A stretch of DNA of 64,000 nt, taken from Phycisphaerae bacterium. GTDB lineage: Bacteria > Planctomycetota > Phycisphaerae > UBA1845. Below the pieces are notes generated by a model. It ran no database searches. It was not told the origin of the DNA and saw nothing but the letters and a program-made list of their open reading frames with translations. The DNA lies in NCBI GenBank assembly GCA_029260165.1, contig JAJDDT010000038.1:1-64000 (forward strand), written 5' to 3'. The position numbers and the translations under genes are program-made. Below, in pieces: positions 1-8,753 of this stretch (position 1 is its first letter; every line of letters starts with the position of its first letter).

Positions 1-73
1 CCGGCGGTATTCGTCGTCGAATCAGATTCCACTGCGCGTCCGTCAAGTCGCTGGGATAAGCATTCCTCGCCAT
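1..73 (-). CDS. IS5-family transposase, N-terminal fragment (runs off window)
   Basis: Reading leftward from the ATG at 73, the minus strand encodes MARNAYPSDLTDAQWNLIRR followed by RIPP, and is still open at base 1. The YPSDLTDAQW segment is the signature of the DUF4096 N-terminal domain of IS5-family (IS427/ISL2-like) DDE transposases, so this is the start of an insertion-sequence gene whose catalytic part lies outside the window. Its start codon overlaps in antisense the first bases of the open frame of the FG-GAP protein. Whether the element is intact cannot be judged from 24 codons. Confidence 0.85.
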   Translation of the reverse strand, partial: MARNAYPSDLTDAQWNLIRRRIPP

Positions 74-137
74 GGATCAGGCACTCCTTGCCAATTTCCA
101 TCCTTATCGGCGATATCCCTGCTTCTCACACACCCTC
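1..137. mobile_element. Left end of an IS5-type insertion sequence
   Basis: The transposase start at 73 implies that the element terminus lies a short way to the right. The minus-strand sequence GAGGGTGTGTGAGAAG (complement of 122-137) is a plausible IS5-type terminal repeat. Immediately right of it the plus strand switches from non-repeat sequence to a typical mid-repeat segment of an FG-GAP protein. The exact end is inferred to about 10 bases; the other inverted repeat and any target duplication are outside the window. Confidence 0.55.
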
Positions 138-1508
138 TCAGTGCTGCTAAACCACGGTGATGGCACGTTTGATGATGACGTGCGCTTCGACGCTGGAAAT
201 GGACCGTTGTCTGTGGTGATAGGCGATTTGGACAGTGACGGACATCCAGACCTCGCGGTCGCCAATGAAATCTTTGATAACTTGTCGGTCTTGCTGGATG
301 CCGGTGACGGAACTTTTCCCGAAGACGTGCTCTTGAGCGTCGGGGACCATCCTCACTCGGTGTCTATTGGCGATCTTGACGGGGATTCTCACCTTGATCT
401 CGCCGTAGCGAACGTGGACAGCGACAACATTTCGGTACTATTGAATCGGGGCGATGGCTCCATGGCGGCGGACGACCGTTATGACGTCGGCAGATTGCCT
501 TCCTCGATAGCAATTGGTGATGTGGACAGTGACGGTGATTTTGATCTCGCGGTGGCCAATTTCGGTGATGACAATGTTTCGGTGTTGCTGAATCATGGCG
601 ACGGTACATATGCGCCCCGCATTCAATACGGAGCTGGAAACGGGGCCGGGTCGGTAGCGTTCGGCGATTTGGATAGTGACGGCGATCTCGATCTTGTCGT
701 CGCGAATCGGATTAGCGATGACGTGTCGATACTACAAAATAATCTCAACGGAAATTTTGCTGCAGTGTTTACCTATCCGGCTGGCGATGCCCCCCGTGAC
801 GCTGCGATCGGCGATTTGGATGCTGATGGAGATTTAGACGTCGTAGTGGCAAATGAGCGCAGCGACGACGTATCGGTGCTGCTCAATCACGGTGGTGGAA
901 CATTCGCGTTGCCAGCGCATTATGACGCGGGATTTGAACCTCAGTCGGTTGTCGTTGGTGACCTTGATGGTGACGGCGATCTCGATCTTGCAGTTGCGAA
1001 TGGGTTCGTCAGTATCAACAACCTGTCGATTCTTCTGAACAACGGTGACGGTACTTTTCAGGGAAGGGTTGCCTACAACGCCGGTACATGTCCGAGTGCG
1101 GTTGCCATGGGGGACCTGGACGGCGATGGTGACCTTGACCTCGCCGTCGCTAACAGTGAGAGTTGTAATATCCTGGTGTTTTTCAACAACGGTGAGGGTG
1201 TGATGTCCGACGGTGTACCGTACCCTGTCGGAAATGAGCCAACATGGATTGCGTTGGGTGATTTGAACGGAGATGGCTATCTTGACGTGGCCGTATCCAA
1301 TGCTGGCGAATTCTTTCAAAACGGGAACATCTCGATTCTGCTGAATACTGGCGATGGGTCATTTTCTGAGGACCTGGTATTTCGCGCGGGGATTGCTCCA
1401 CGGTTCGTTGCCGTGGGTGACCTGGACGGTGATGGAGATGCCGATGTCGTCACGGCGAACATCAACAGCGATGACATTTCGGTCTTGTTAGGCGGTTGCA
1501 TTCCGTGA
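72..1508 (+). CDS. FG-GAP/VCBS repeat protein, 5' end lost to IS insertion
   Basis: From about residue 23 onward the protein is a run of roughly ten repeats of about 47 residues, each with a calcium-loop core such as GDLDGDGDLDLAVAN followed by an NISVLLNNGDGTF-type strand. This is the integrin-alpha-like FG-GAP (VCBS) beta-propeller, typical of large secreted or surface proteins. The first 22 residues (MDQALLANFHPYRRYPCFSH) are unlike the rest, contain no signal peptide, and are encoded by the transposase leader. The homologous part begins abruptly inside a repeat at about base 138. The original start, export signal and probably further repeats have therefore been lost, and the remnant is probably a pseudogene. 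The stop at 1506-1508 follows a normal-looking last repeat. Confidence 0.8.
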   Translation: MDQALLANFHPYRRYPCFSHTLSVLLNHGDGTFDDDVRFDAGNGPLSVVIGDLDSDGHPDLAVANEIFDNLSVLLDAGDGTFPEDVLLSVGDHPHSVSIGDLDGDSHLDLAVANVDSDNISVLLNRGDGSMAADDRYDVGRLPSSIAIGDVDSDGDFDLAVANFGDDNVSVLLNHGDGTYAPRIQYGAGNGAGSVAFGDLDSDGDLDLVVANRISDDVSILQNNLNGNFAAVFTYPAGDAPRDAAIGDLDADGDLDVVVANERSDDVSVLLNHGGGTFALPAHYDAGFEPQSVVVGDLDGDGDLDLAVANGFVSINNLSILLNNGDGTFQGRVAYNAGTCPSAVAMGDLDGDGDLDLAVANSESCNILVFFNNGEGVMSDGVPYPVGNEPTWIALGDLNGDGYLDVAVSNAGEFFQNGNISILLNTGDGSFSEDLVFRAGIAPRFVAVGDLDGDGDADVVTANINSDDISVLLGGCIP

Positions 1509-1743
1509 CGCGACCATGGCGATTCTGCGCGAAATAGATGTGACGACTGGACTGGTTTGCGGCAGATTGTACCCCAACTTCCATTGGTCCAAGCGTGATG
1601 GTTGTGGTCTCGCTTCGCGTCTGGCCATCGTCGAACGTCCGAAATGTAAATCGTCCTTGTTGGGGGACGTTGGTTTAGGGGTTGGGAACAAAATTTTAAT
1701 CGGCCTGTCGGGGGATTGGGGGGTTGGATTGTCCGGTAAATGT

Positions 1744-1769
1744 GGGGGCTGGATGGGGCTGGGCGGGGG
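1744..1769 (+). other. Potential G-quadruplex tract
   Basis: Four G runs on the plus strand are separated by loops of 6, 2 and 1 bases: GGGGG at 1744-1748, GGGG at 1755-1758, GGG at 1761-1763 and GGGGG at 1765-1769. A further GGG lies at 1775-1777. This meets the usual G3+N1-7 definition and sits in the non-coding gap before the flagellin gene. Function unknown. Confidence 0.55.
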
Positions 1770-2104
1770 TCGTCGGGTTATGGGAACAGGGTTGGGTCTG
1801 ATAAGTGGCGGGGGGTTATCAGGGTCACGATACAACGTCCAGGTTCGAGCTAAAGGGGCGTTATCGGGGTGACGATTCGAGACCTGACGCGATTGAGACA
1901 GCTATAGCGGTTGGATTCGATTGCGTGTTTGGCCCGGAAGTCCGGGCGGGCTGATCTGGAAGGATCACAGGTTGTTGAACGGTTGTGTTGCCTGTGATCA
2001 TTTCGAGGTTGGATCAGCTTTTTGAGATGAGAAATTACCGGCCCATGATCATCCGGACGTGGTGATCGGCTGACGGACGGAACCGAGGTCAGTTTTTCGG
2101 GCAT

Positions 2105-2125
2105 CCACGATGGTGGGCATCGTGG
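2105..2125 (+). promoter_or_regulatory. Leader hairpin upstream of flagellin
   Basis: CCACGATG, loop GTGGG, CATCGTGG: a perfect 8-bp stem ending 47 bases before the flagellin start codon and followed by the AGGAGG ribosome site at about 2157-2162. It has no T run, so it is not an obvious terminator. It could stabilise the mRNA or serve translational control of the flagellin. Confidence 0.45.
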
Positions 2126-2172
2126 TTTGATAATGGGACGCGAACGGTCGCGCTTCAGGAGGCACGACACAC

Positions 2173-3603
2173 ATGAGTCGGATCAATACAAATGTCCAGG
2201 CCCTTATCGCCACCCGCGTGTTCGGCAAGAACAATGCGGAGCTGAGTCAGTCGTTGAACCGCCTGAGCACCGGCTTGCGGATCAATTCAGGTCGAGACGA
2301 TCCCGCGGGGTTGATCGCGTCTGAGACGCTCCGGGCGTCGAAGGTGGCGATCACCGCAGCGACCGATAATGCACGTCGTGCCGATACGATCGTGGCGATC
2401 GCGGAGGGTGCGTTGCAGGAGGTGAACGCGCTGCTGCTTGAGTTGGAGGATCTGATCGATCGATCCGCCAACGAGGCGGGTCTGACCTCGACCGAGGTTT
2501 CTGCGAATCAGTTGCAGATCGACGCGATTCTCCAGTCAATCAACCGGTTGTCCAATTCGACGACGTTTGGTGATACGAAGTTGCTGGCTGGCGGCTTTGA
2601 TTTCGCCACGTCGGGTGTGGCGACGTCGGCGATTGCGGCGGTGCAGGTCAATTCAGCCAAGATACCCGACAATGCCAGCCGAACGGTCAATGTACAGGTT
2701 GTGACCGGGTCGGAATTTGCGGTGGTCAGTGCTGTCGGTGGGAATGCAACCGGCGAACTTTCCGCGACGGCCACCATTCAGGTTACCGGAAACTTCGGGA
2801 CTGAAGTATTCACGTTCGCATCCGGTACGACACAGGCTCAGATTGCGACGGCGATCAACTCGAGCACGCAGTTGACAGGTGTTTCAGCCGTCGTTTCCGG
2901 TCCCGCGGTAGCCTTCACCAGCACGACGTTCGGTAGCAAGGGACTGGTGGATATCAACGTTATCAACGATGGCGGTGCGACCGGGCTTACCCTGACCGGA
3001 AATGGTGAGGACAGCGGTGTTGACGGCACGATTATTATCAATGGCCAGCAGGCGACGGTTGATGGTCTGAACGCCACTGTTCGATCGGGGTCGTTGTCGG
3101 CTGATTTGACGTTGAATCAGGGTTTGGCGACGTTGGCTGGCTCGACAAGCAGTTTCGCGATCACCGGTGGTGGGGCGAAGTTCAACATTGCCCCTGAGGT
3201 CGGGTTGATCGGACAGGAGACCATTGGCTTGCAAAGCGTGTCGACAGGCTCGCTCGGTGACGCTGCGACCGGTTTCCTCTCAACGTTGCAAACCGGTCAG
3301 ACGAATGACCTGAACGGCGGCAATCTGGCGACGTCTCAGCGAATTGTTCGCTCTGCGATCGATCAGGTTTCCTCGCTGCGAGGTCGAATCGGTGCGTTCC
3401 AGCGAAATACGGTCTCGACGGCCATCAACTCCCTGTTGGTGACGTTTGAGAACACGGCGGCGGCGGAGAGTGCCATTCGTGACGCCGATTTCGCGGTGGA
3501 AACAAGCAATCTGACACGTTCGCAGATTCTGGTGAATTCCGCGACGTCGATTTTGCAACTGGCGAACGCACAGCCTCAAAATGTGTTGGCGCTTCTCGGT
3601 TAG
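2173..3603 (+). CDS. fliC: Flagellin
   Basis: 476 residues; subunit of the extracellular flagellar filament, exported by the flagellar type III system. The N-terminal D0/D1 helices start MSRINTNVQALIATRVFG and contain LNRLSTGLRINSGRDDPAGL. The C-terminal helix has the canonical AESAIRDADFAVETSNLTR and ends in LALLG. The middle (about 150-370) is variable and carries a flagellin-hook-IN-like segment (FASGTTQAQIATAINSS) also found in the neighbouring flagellin. An AGGAGG ribosome site ends about 10 bases before the ATG, which fixes the start. A strong terminator follows the gene, so it is probably a single-gene transcript, as is common for abundant flagellins. Confidence 0.95.
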   Translation: MSRINTNVQALIATRVFGKNNAELSQSLNRLSTGLRINSGRDDPAGLIASETLRASKVAITAATDNARRADTIVAIAEGALQEVNALLLELEDLIDRSANEAGLTSTEVSANQLQIDAILQSINRLSNSTTFGDTKLLAGGFDFATSGVATSAIAAVQVNSAKIPDNASRTVNVQVVTGSEFAVVSAVGGNATGELSATATIQVTGNFGTEVFTFASGTTQAQIATAINSSTQLTGVSAVVSGPAVAFTSTTFGSKGLVDINVINDGGATGLTLTGNGEDSGVDGTIIINGQQATVDGLNATVRSGSLSADLTLNQGLATLAGSTSSFAITGGGAKFNIAPEVGLIGQETIGLQSVSTGSLGDAATGFLSTLQTGQTNDLNGGNLATSQRIVRSAIDQVSSLRGRIGAFQRNTVSTAINSLLVTFENTAAAESAIRDADFAVETSNLTRSQILVNSATSILQLANAQPQNVLALLG

Positions 3604-3637
3604 GAACGTCGAAAACGCCTCCTGAAAATCCCATGAA

Positions 3638-3672
3638 CCCGTCCGGGAAATGGAATCCCGGGCGGGTTTTTT
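3638..3672 (+). terminator. Rho-independent terminator after flagellin
   Basis: An 11-bp stem (CCCGTCCGGGA at 3638-3648 with TCCCGGGCGGG at 3656-3666, one G-T pair), a 7-base loop and then TTTTTT at 3667-3672. It separates the two flagellin genes into different transcripts. Confidence 0.9.
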
Positions 3673-3950
3673 CCTGAGTGGTGTCCCGAGGTCCTATAAA
3701 GGTGTCGGCGATCAGTTTCTGACGGCGGGGCATGATTTTATCAACGCAAATAGCTAAAGCGTCGTGTTATCGGAGACGAAATCCAACTTAACGCGCGGGA
3801 ATCAATCCCGTGCTTCCCGGACGAGAGTCGGCCGGGAGAAAGACAACATGGTCGGGCGATTCGCCCCAGGTTGAGTTCACACGGGTTGCACAAGGCGGTG
3901 CGACAACGGGCCTGCGAATCATACCTGAGACCGTCATCACGGAGGATGAC
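3673..3950 (+). promoter_or_regulatory. Leader region of the second flagellin
   Basis: 278 bases between the terminator and the second flagellin. It holds two short hairpins: CGGGA/TCCCG near 3796-3810, and TCCCGG/CCGGGA spanning about 3814-3839. An ATG at 3810 is in frame with the flagellin but precedes a stretch with no flagellin character, so I treat it as leader. No clear promoter boxes were found. Confidence 0.4.
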
Positions 3951-5360
3951 ATGGCTCGCATCAATACGAATGTACCTGCTCTCACTTCGCTGGCGCAGTT
4001 GCGTCGAAACAACCTCGATCTGAATACGAGGCTTGAGCGTCTCAGCACGGGTCTTCGGATCAACCGCGGCAAGGACGATCCGGCTGGGTTGATTGCTTCG
4101 GAGACGCTCCGAAACGAGATTCGCGCGATTGATCAGGCGATCGACAACTCGAATCGTGCCATCAACGTGATCTCGACGACGGAGGGGGCGTTGAACGAGG
4201 TGTCGTCTCTCTTGCTGGACCTTCGTGGTCTGCTGCTGAGCAGCTCCAACTCCGGCGGGCTGACACAACCCGAAATCGAAGCGAATCAACTGGAAATCGA
4301 CTCGCTTCTGCAGAGTATTGATCGAATCGCGAATACGACGTCGTTTGGTAACAAGAAACTTCTTAATGGTGACCTTGGCTATTTCCTGTCGAGCGTGGAC
4401 CAGAATGCCCTTGCGTCGGTCGAAACATTTTCGGCCCGTGTTCCACAGGGGGGATCCCAAAGCGTTGTGCTGCAGGTGACGGCGTCGGCGGAGACGGCAC
4501 AACTGGTCTTCACCGGGGCGGCACTTCCGTCCGCGACAACGTTCGAGTTGGCGGGATCGAAGGGTGTCGAGATTCTGAGTTTTGCGAGTGGTTCCACGAT
4601 TGCGCAAATTGCGACGGGCGTCAATCAGAACGCGAGCGTGACCGGGGTCTCAGCCGTGGTCAGTGGGACATCGTTAGTTCTGAACTCGACCGAGTTCGGT
4701 TCTGATCAGTTCGTTCGCATCAAGGCGCTCCAGGGTGACTTCATTGCGTTGAACGGCGAGACGCAAATCGACTCGGGTGTCGACGTGACCGCGCTGGCGA
4801 ACGGGCAAATCACTGATTCCAGGGGATTGCGAATTGACATAAGAACGGTGGGACTTGACGCACGATTGTTCCTGGATTCGACGTTTGCCCAGGCGACGTC
4901 TTCGACGACGTACAACATCGTCGGCGGCGGAGCACGATTCCAGATTACGCCTCAGATCACTGTCGCGGGCGAGGTCAACATCGGCATGAATTCGGTTTCG
5001 ACCGCAAACCTGGGAAATTCCGTCATCGGTTTCCTGAGCACGATTCGGTCGGGAGGAAACAATTCGATCAGTTCGCAGCGGTTCATCCAGGGCGAAGCCA
5101 TCGTCAACGAAGCCATCCAGCAGGTCGCAAAGGCGCGTGGTCGCCTTGGCGGTTTGCAGAAGAATCAGATCGAAACGAACATCAACAGCCAGCAGGTTCA
5201 GTTTGAAAACGTCACCGCATCAGAATCGAGCATTCGTGACGCGGACCTCGCAGATGAAATCTCGAAGCTGACGCGCGCCCAGATTCTTGTGCAAAGTACG
5301 CAGTTGACCCTGGGTATCGCGAATCAGCAGCCACAGGCGGTGCTGCAGCTTCTCGGTTAA
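3951..5360 (+). CDS. Flagellin (second copy)
   Basis: 469 residues from the ATG at 3951, chosen because GGAGG lies 5 bases upstream and because the protein then begins MARINTNVPALTSLAQLRRN like other flagellins; an in-frame ATG at 3810 would add 47 unrelated residues. The conserved N-terminal block LERLSTGLRINRGKDDPAGL and the C-terminal block SESSIRDADLADEISKLTRA flank a variable centre that shares FASGSTIAQIATGVNQNASV with the first flagellin. The C-terminus ends in LQLLG. The two genes are clear paralogues. Different variable domains suggest that they form distinct filament sections or are used under different conditions, but that is inference. Confidence 0.95.
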   Translation: MARINTNVPALTSLAQLRRNNLDLNTRLERLSTGLRINRGKDDPAGLIASETLRNEIRAIDQAIDNSNRAINVISTTEGALNEVSSLLLDLRGLLLSSSNSGGLTQPEIEANQLEIDSLLQSIDRIANTTSFGNKKLLNGDLGYFLSSVDQNALASVETFSARVPQGGSQSVVLQVTASAETAQLVFTGAALPSATTFELAGSKGVEILSFASGSTIAQIATGVNQNASVTGVSAVVSGTSLVLNSTEFGSDQFVRIKALQGDFIALNGETQIDSGVDVTALANGQITDSRGLRIDIRTVGLDARLFLDSTFAQATSSTTYNIVGGGARFQITPQITVAGEVNIGMNSVSTANLGNSVIGFLSTIRSGGNNSISSQRFIQGEAIVNEAIQQVAKARGRLGGLQKNQIETNINSQQVQFENVTASESSIRDADLADEISKLTRAQILVQSTQLTLGIANQQPQAVLQLLG

Positions 5361-5417
5361 CCGCGACGACGCGATTCCCGGACGCGACATCTGACCGATT
5401 GACTCATTTCGTTTCGT

Positions 5418-5438
5418 AACGCGCAATTCCTGCGCGTT
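5418..5438. other. 8-bp hairpin between flagellin and fliD
   Basis: AACGCGCA, loop ATTCC, TGCGCGTT: a perfect inverted repeat 58 bases after the flagellin stop. There is no T tract on either side, so it is a weak terminator candidate or an RNA-stabilising 3' hairpin. Confidence 0.4.
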
Positions 5439-5537
5439 GTTCGGCAAATCCTGCTTCCAGCAAACCTTAACCCCCGTCGATATATTGTTCATGGGTCCGA
5501 ATATTGGCGGACTTTCCAACAGGGACCAGGGTGAATC

Positions 5538-8500
5538 ATGTCTGGAATTTCAAGCGGTGTGGGGTTGCTTTCGGGGCTGCCGACACAGGACATCATCAAT
5601 CAACTGATCCAACTGGATGCACGACCACTGTCAACCTTGCGGTCGCGTGTCCAGAATATTCAGGCACAGCGGGCAGCGCTGGCTGACGTCGGTGCCCGTC
5701 TGCTGGCCTTGAAGGGCACGATCGGTCGGTTCGACGAACAGAGCTTCTTTCGCAAATCAAAAGCGGGCAGCACGAACGAAAGTGTTCTAAGCGCGATCGC
5801 CAACGAGGGGGCTGTTCAGGGGACGTTTCAGCTTCAGGTGCGGTCACTCGTGACGAATCATCAGGTGATCAGCCGGGGATTCGCCAACTCGGACCGTCAG
5901 CCTGTCGGGACCGGCGAGCTTTCGTTTGAGATAGGCCATGGACAACTGAATCGCCCGACATCGCTGGCGAGCCTCAACAGTGGTGACGGTGTCCGGCGTG
6001 GGAGTTTCGAAATCACCGACAGCGCGGGGACGACCGCGGTGATTGACGTGACAAACGCGATCTCGATTCAGGACGTGCTGGACGAAATCAACTCCCGAAC
6101 GGACATTCGGGTGACCGCAAGGGCGGTGGGAGATCACCTGGTTCTGGAAGATGAAAACGGCGGACCCGGTTTGAATGTTCGAGACATCGGTGGTGGGTCA
6201 GCCGCGGGCGATCTGGGGATCGCGGAACAGGCTGATGCAAACGGTGTTCTCGTCGGTGGTCAGATCCTGCGCATCCACCAGGGTACGCGAATCAACCAAC
6301 TCAACGACGGCAATGGATTTGAAGCAGGGCGGACGAATGCGGATCTCGACATCGTTGTCGGAGACCGGACATTCACCGTCGGACTGAGCGGGTTGCTGAC
6401 CCGTGACACGCACATCGACGTTCTCAACAACGGCAACGGTATTCGCACGGGGACGTTTTCAATCACCAACCGTGCGGGAGAGACGGCTGACGTGACGATC
6501 GATGAAACGGTCGTGACCATCGGCGACGTGATCGATCAGATCGAAAGCGCCGACATCGACCTTGGTGTCACGATCGGTGCGGCGTTCGGCCAATTGATCC
6601 TGACGGACAATTCAACACCCACCGAGGGGACCGAAGACCCACCCCTGTTTACCATCGCGGATGTTGAAGGTGCTGCTGCGGCGGATCTGGGTATCGTGTT
6701 CGAGACCGAAGAGGGCGACCACAGCGGAAACATCATCCACCGTGTCGAAACAATCGGCGACGTGATTCGCGCGATCGATTTTGCGGTTGACGCCGACGGG
6801 AATCGCAACGATGTGATTCGGGCGGATTTTGGCGCGTCCGGACGGGGTATTCAACTGACCAGTATCGGCAACGTGGCCTTCTCGGTTGACGTAGCCGAGT
6901 CTGCCATATCGTCGAACGCAGCCGAAGCGCTGGGATTGATCGGGGAATCGGACGGCAGCACCGCCCTCAACGGAAACGATCTCATCGCGGGCATCAATTC
7001 CGTTTTGACGTCGTCGCTGCGCGGTGGGCAGGGTGTTGGGCTGGGGGTTGTGACGGTTGGGTTGGGGGGTGTTGGCGGCAATGACGGTGCTTCCGTGGAC
7101 CTGGCTGGTGCGAATTCTGTCCGGGAGATCATCGAGCGATTCAACCGCGTTACTGATCTGACCGACGTGCGTGCTCAATTCAACGACGCGGGCAACGGGA
7201 TCGAATTCGTGGATGTGTCCGATTCTGACGCGAGGATCATCCTCCGCGACAACAATGGCGGAACGACAATCAACGACCTGTTCGGATCAGAGGCGGTCGA
7301 ATCCGGGATCATTCAGTCAGAAGACGGGAAAAGTATTCAGACCGGAAACCTGCAATTGCAGTACGTCAGCCGATCGACCCAATTATCAACGTTGGGCAAT
7401 GGCAGGGGGGTGGCGGCTGGATCGTTCCGAATCACGACCTCGGATGGCCAGGCATCCACCATCAATCTGACCGACTCGCAAACAACGGTTGGCGATGTGC
7501 TGGACCGAATCAACACGCTTGGATTCGAGGGGATCGTCGCGCAGGTCAACGCCAACGGCGACGGAATCGAGCTGATCGATCAGACCGAGGGTGTTATCGA
7601 ATTCAAGGTCGAGTCCCTCGATGGAAGCACCACCGCCAGGGATCTGAACCTGTTGGGTGAATCGGTTTCGTTCGTCGATGAGGCTGGGGTTTCAAACAAG
7701 CGCATCGACGGGTCGTTTGAATACAAACTCAGCATCGACGCCGACGACGCGTTGGCGGACGTGCGAGCGAAGATCAATGAACTGGGGATCGATGTACGGG
7801 CAACGATCATCAACGACGGAAGCGACAACGCTCCGCACCACCTGATTCTGACCTCGGAGGTTTCCGGTACGCAAGGGGAACTCGTGTTCGATGCGGGCAG
7901 CACGGGTTTGACATTTGATACCCTGGTGCAGGCTCAGGACGCCATCGTTTTCTTCGGAGGCAGTGGAGCCGAGAATCCGGTCGTTCTCACGAGTTCGACG
8001 AATTCGCTCAACAACGTGCTGGAAAACGTCACCATCAACCTGAACGGCACCTCGGACGATCCCGTCGAGCTGTCGATCACCGAGGACACTGACGCCATCG
8101 TGGCTGACCTCAACAACTTCGTGAGCAGTTACAACGACGTCGTGGATCGCATCGACGATCTGACGGAATTCGACTCGGAGACGAACAGTCGGGCGATTCT
8201 GTTCGGGGATTCGACCGTGAACATCATCCAGAGTCGACTACGCGGACTGGTGACCAGACCGGTCGAGGATGCGGTCCCGGGTTTCAACAGATTGACCTTC
8301 GTCGGCGTGTCCATCGAGGCAGGGTCCAGACTGTCGTTCGACGAACAACGATTTCGCGAGGTGTTGGCCGAAAACCCGGAAGCCATCGAAAAACTGTTCA
8401 CCGACAGCGAGAATGGGCTGGGAAAGGCCTTTGAGGAGGCGTTGGATAATTTAACGCGTAGCTTTGATGGAACCCTCGCACGCAGGGACGACCTGCTCGA

Positions 8501-8663
8501 ATCACGCGAGGACCTCCTTGAAGACCGCATGAGCGCACTGCAGGACCAGTTGGATCGCAAGCGGCTGAGGCTTGAACGGCAATTCCAGGGGCTTGAATCG
8601 TCCCTGGCAGGCCTGCAGGGTGCCCAATCCTCGCTTGGCTCGATAGCAGCATTTGCAGGGTAA
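5538..8663 (+). CDS. fliD: Flagellar hook-associated protein 2 (filament cap), unusually large
   Basis: 1041 residues, against roughly 450-700 in most bacteria. FliD forms the cap under which flagellin is inserted into the filament. The N-terminal domain (SGISSGVGLLSGLPTQDIIN onward) and the C-terminal domain (about 840-1040, FVSSYNDVVDRIDDLTEFD, then a coiled coil and QGAQSSLGSIAAFAG) are standard. The extra length lies in the middle, where a hook-IN-like unit recurs at least four times, with cores GDGVRRGSF (about 150), GNGIRTGTF, GQGVGLGVV and GRGVAAGSF (about 615). Each is followed by a threonine/asparagine-rich strand and a DVLDEIN-type helix. AGGGTG precedes the ATG. It is followed by fliS, the usual order. 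Confidence 0.95.
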   Translation: MSGISSGVGLLSGLPTQDIINQLIQLDARPLSTLRSRVQNIQAQRAALADVGARLLALKGTIGRFDEQSFFRKSKAGSTNESVLSAIANEGAVQGTFQLQVRSLVTNHQVISRGFANSDRQPVGTGELSFEIGHGQLNRPTSLASLNSGDGVRRGSFEITDSAGTTAVIDVTNAISIQDVLDEINSRTDIRVTARAVGDHLVLEDENGGPGLNVRDIGGGSAAGDLGIAEQADANGVLVGGQILRIHQGTRINQLNDGNGFEAGRTNADLDIVVGDRTFTVGLSGLLTRDTHIDVLNNGNGIRTGTFSITNRAGETADVTIDETVVTIGDVIDQIESADIDLGVTIGAAFGQLILTDNSTPTEGTEDPPLFTIADVEGAAAADLGIVFETEEGDHSGNIIHRVETIGDVIRAIDFAVDADGNRNDVIRADFGASGRGIQLTSIGNVAFSVDVAESAISSNAAEALGLIGESDGSTALNGNDLIAGINSVLTSSLRGGQGVGLGVVTVGLGGVGGNDGASVDLAGANSVREIIERFNRVTDLTDVRAQFNDAGNGIEFVDVSDSDARIILRDNNGGTTINDLFGSEAVESGIIQSEDGKSIQTGNLQLQYVSRSTQLSTLGNGRGVAAGSFRITTSDGQASTINLTDSQTTVGDVLDRINTLGFEGIVAQVNANGDGIELIDQTEGVIEFKVESLDGSTTARDLNLLGESVSFVDEAGVSNKRIDGSFEYKLSIDADDALADVRAKINELGIDVRATIINDGSDNAPHHLILTSEVSGTQGELVFDAGSTGLTFDTLVQAQDAIVFFGGSGAENPVVLTSSTNSLNNVLENVTINLNGTSDDPVELSITEDTDAIVADLNNFVSSYNDVVDRIDDLTEFDSETNSRAILFGDSTVNIIQSRLRGLVTRPVEDAVPGFNRLTFVGVSIEAGSRLSFDEQRFREVLAENPEAIEKLFTDSENGLGKAFEEALDNLTRSFDGTLARRDDLLESREDLLEDRMSALQDQLDRKRLRLERQFQGLESSLAGLQGAQSSLGSIAAFAG

Positions 8664-8753
8664 CCGGGGTCCGGCTGATCCTCGCATTCAGGCTGGTTTT
8701 GCCCGGCTAATTTGCTTGATCCGTCCATCCTGCAGACCGATACCACGCGTAAG

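Larger units (their letters stand above)
1509..2172. other. Non-coding stretch upstream of the first flagellin gene
   Basis: About 660 bases without a credible gene. An open frame at 1516-1872 (plus) is glycine-rich only because of G tracts and resembles no family. The stretch holds a G-run segment at 1680-1860 and a leader hairpin at 2105-2125. I found no convincing sigma-28 or sigma-54 promoter. Confidence 0.6.

Noticed and set aside
138-1508. CRISPR-like periodicity
   Set aside because: The periodic DNA is explained by protein-level FG-GAP repeats; units diverge and there are no unique spacers. No CRISPR array was found anywhere in the window.
1516-1872. 118-residue plus-strand open frame after the FG-GAP gene
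   Set aside because: Glycine-rich only because of G tracts; no ribosome site, no family resemblance, and ends in the G-rich non-coding zone.
5476-5483. GTCGATAT as a sigma-28 -10 box before fliD
   Set aside because: No TAAA-type -35 element at 14-16 bases upstream; CAAA occurs only at unsuitable spacings.
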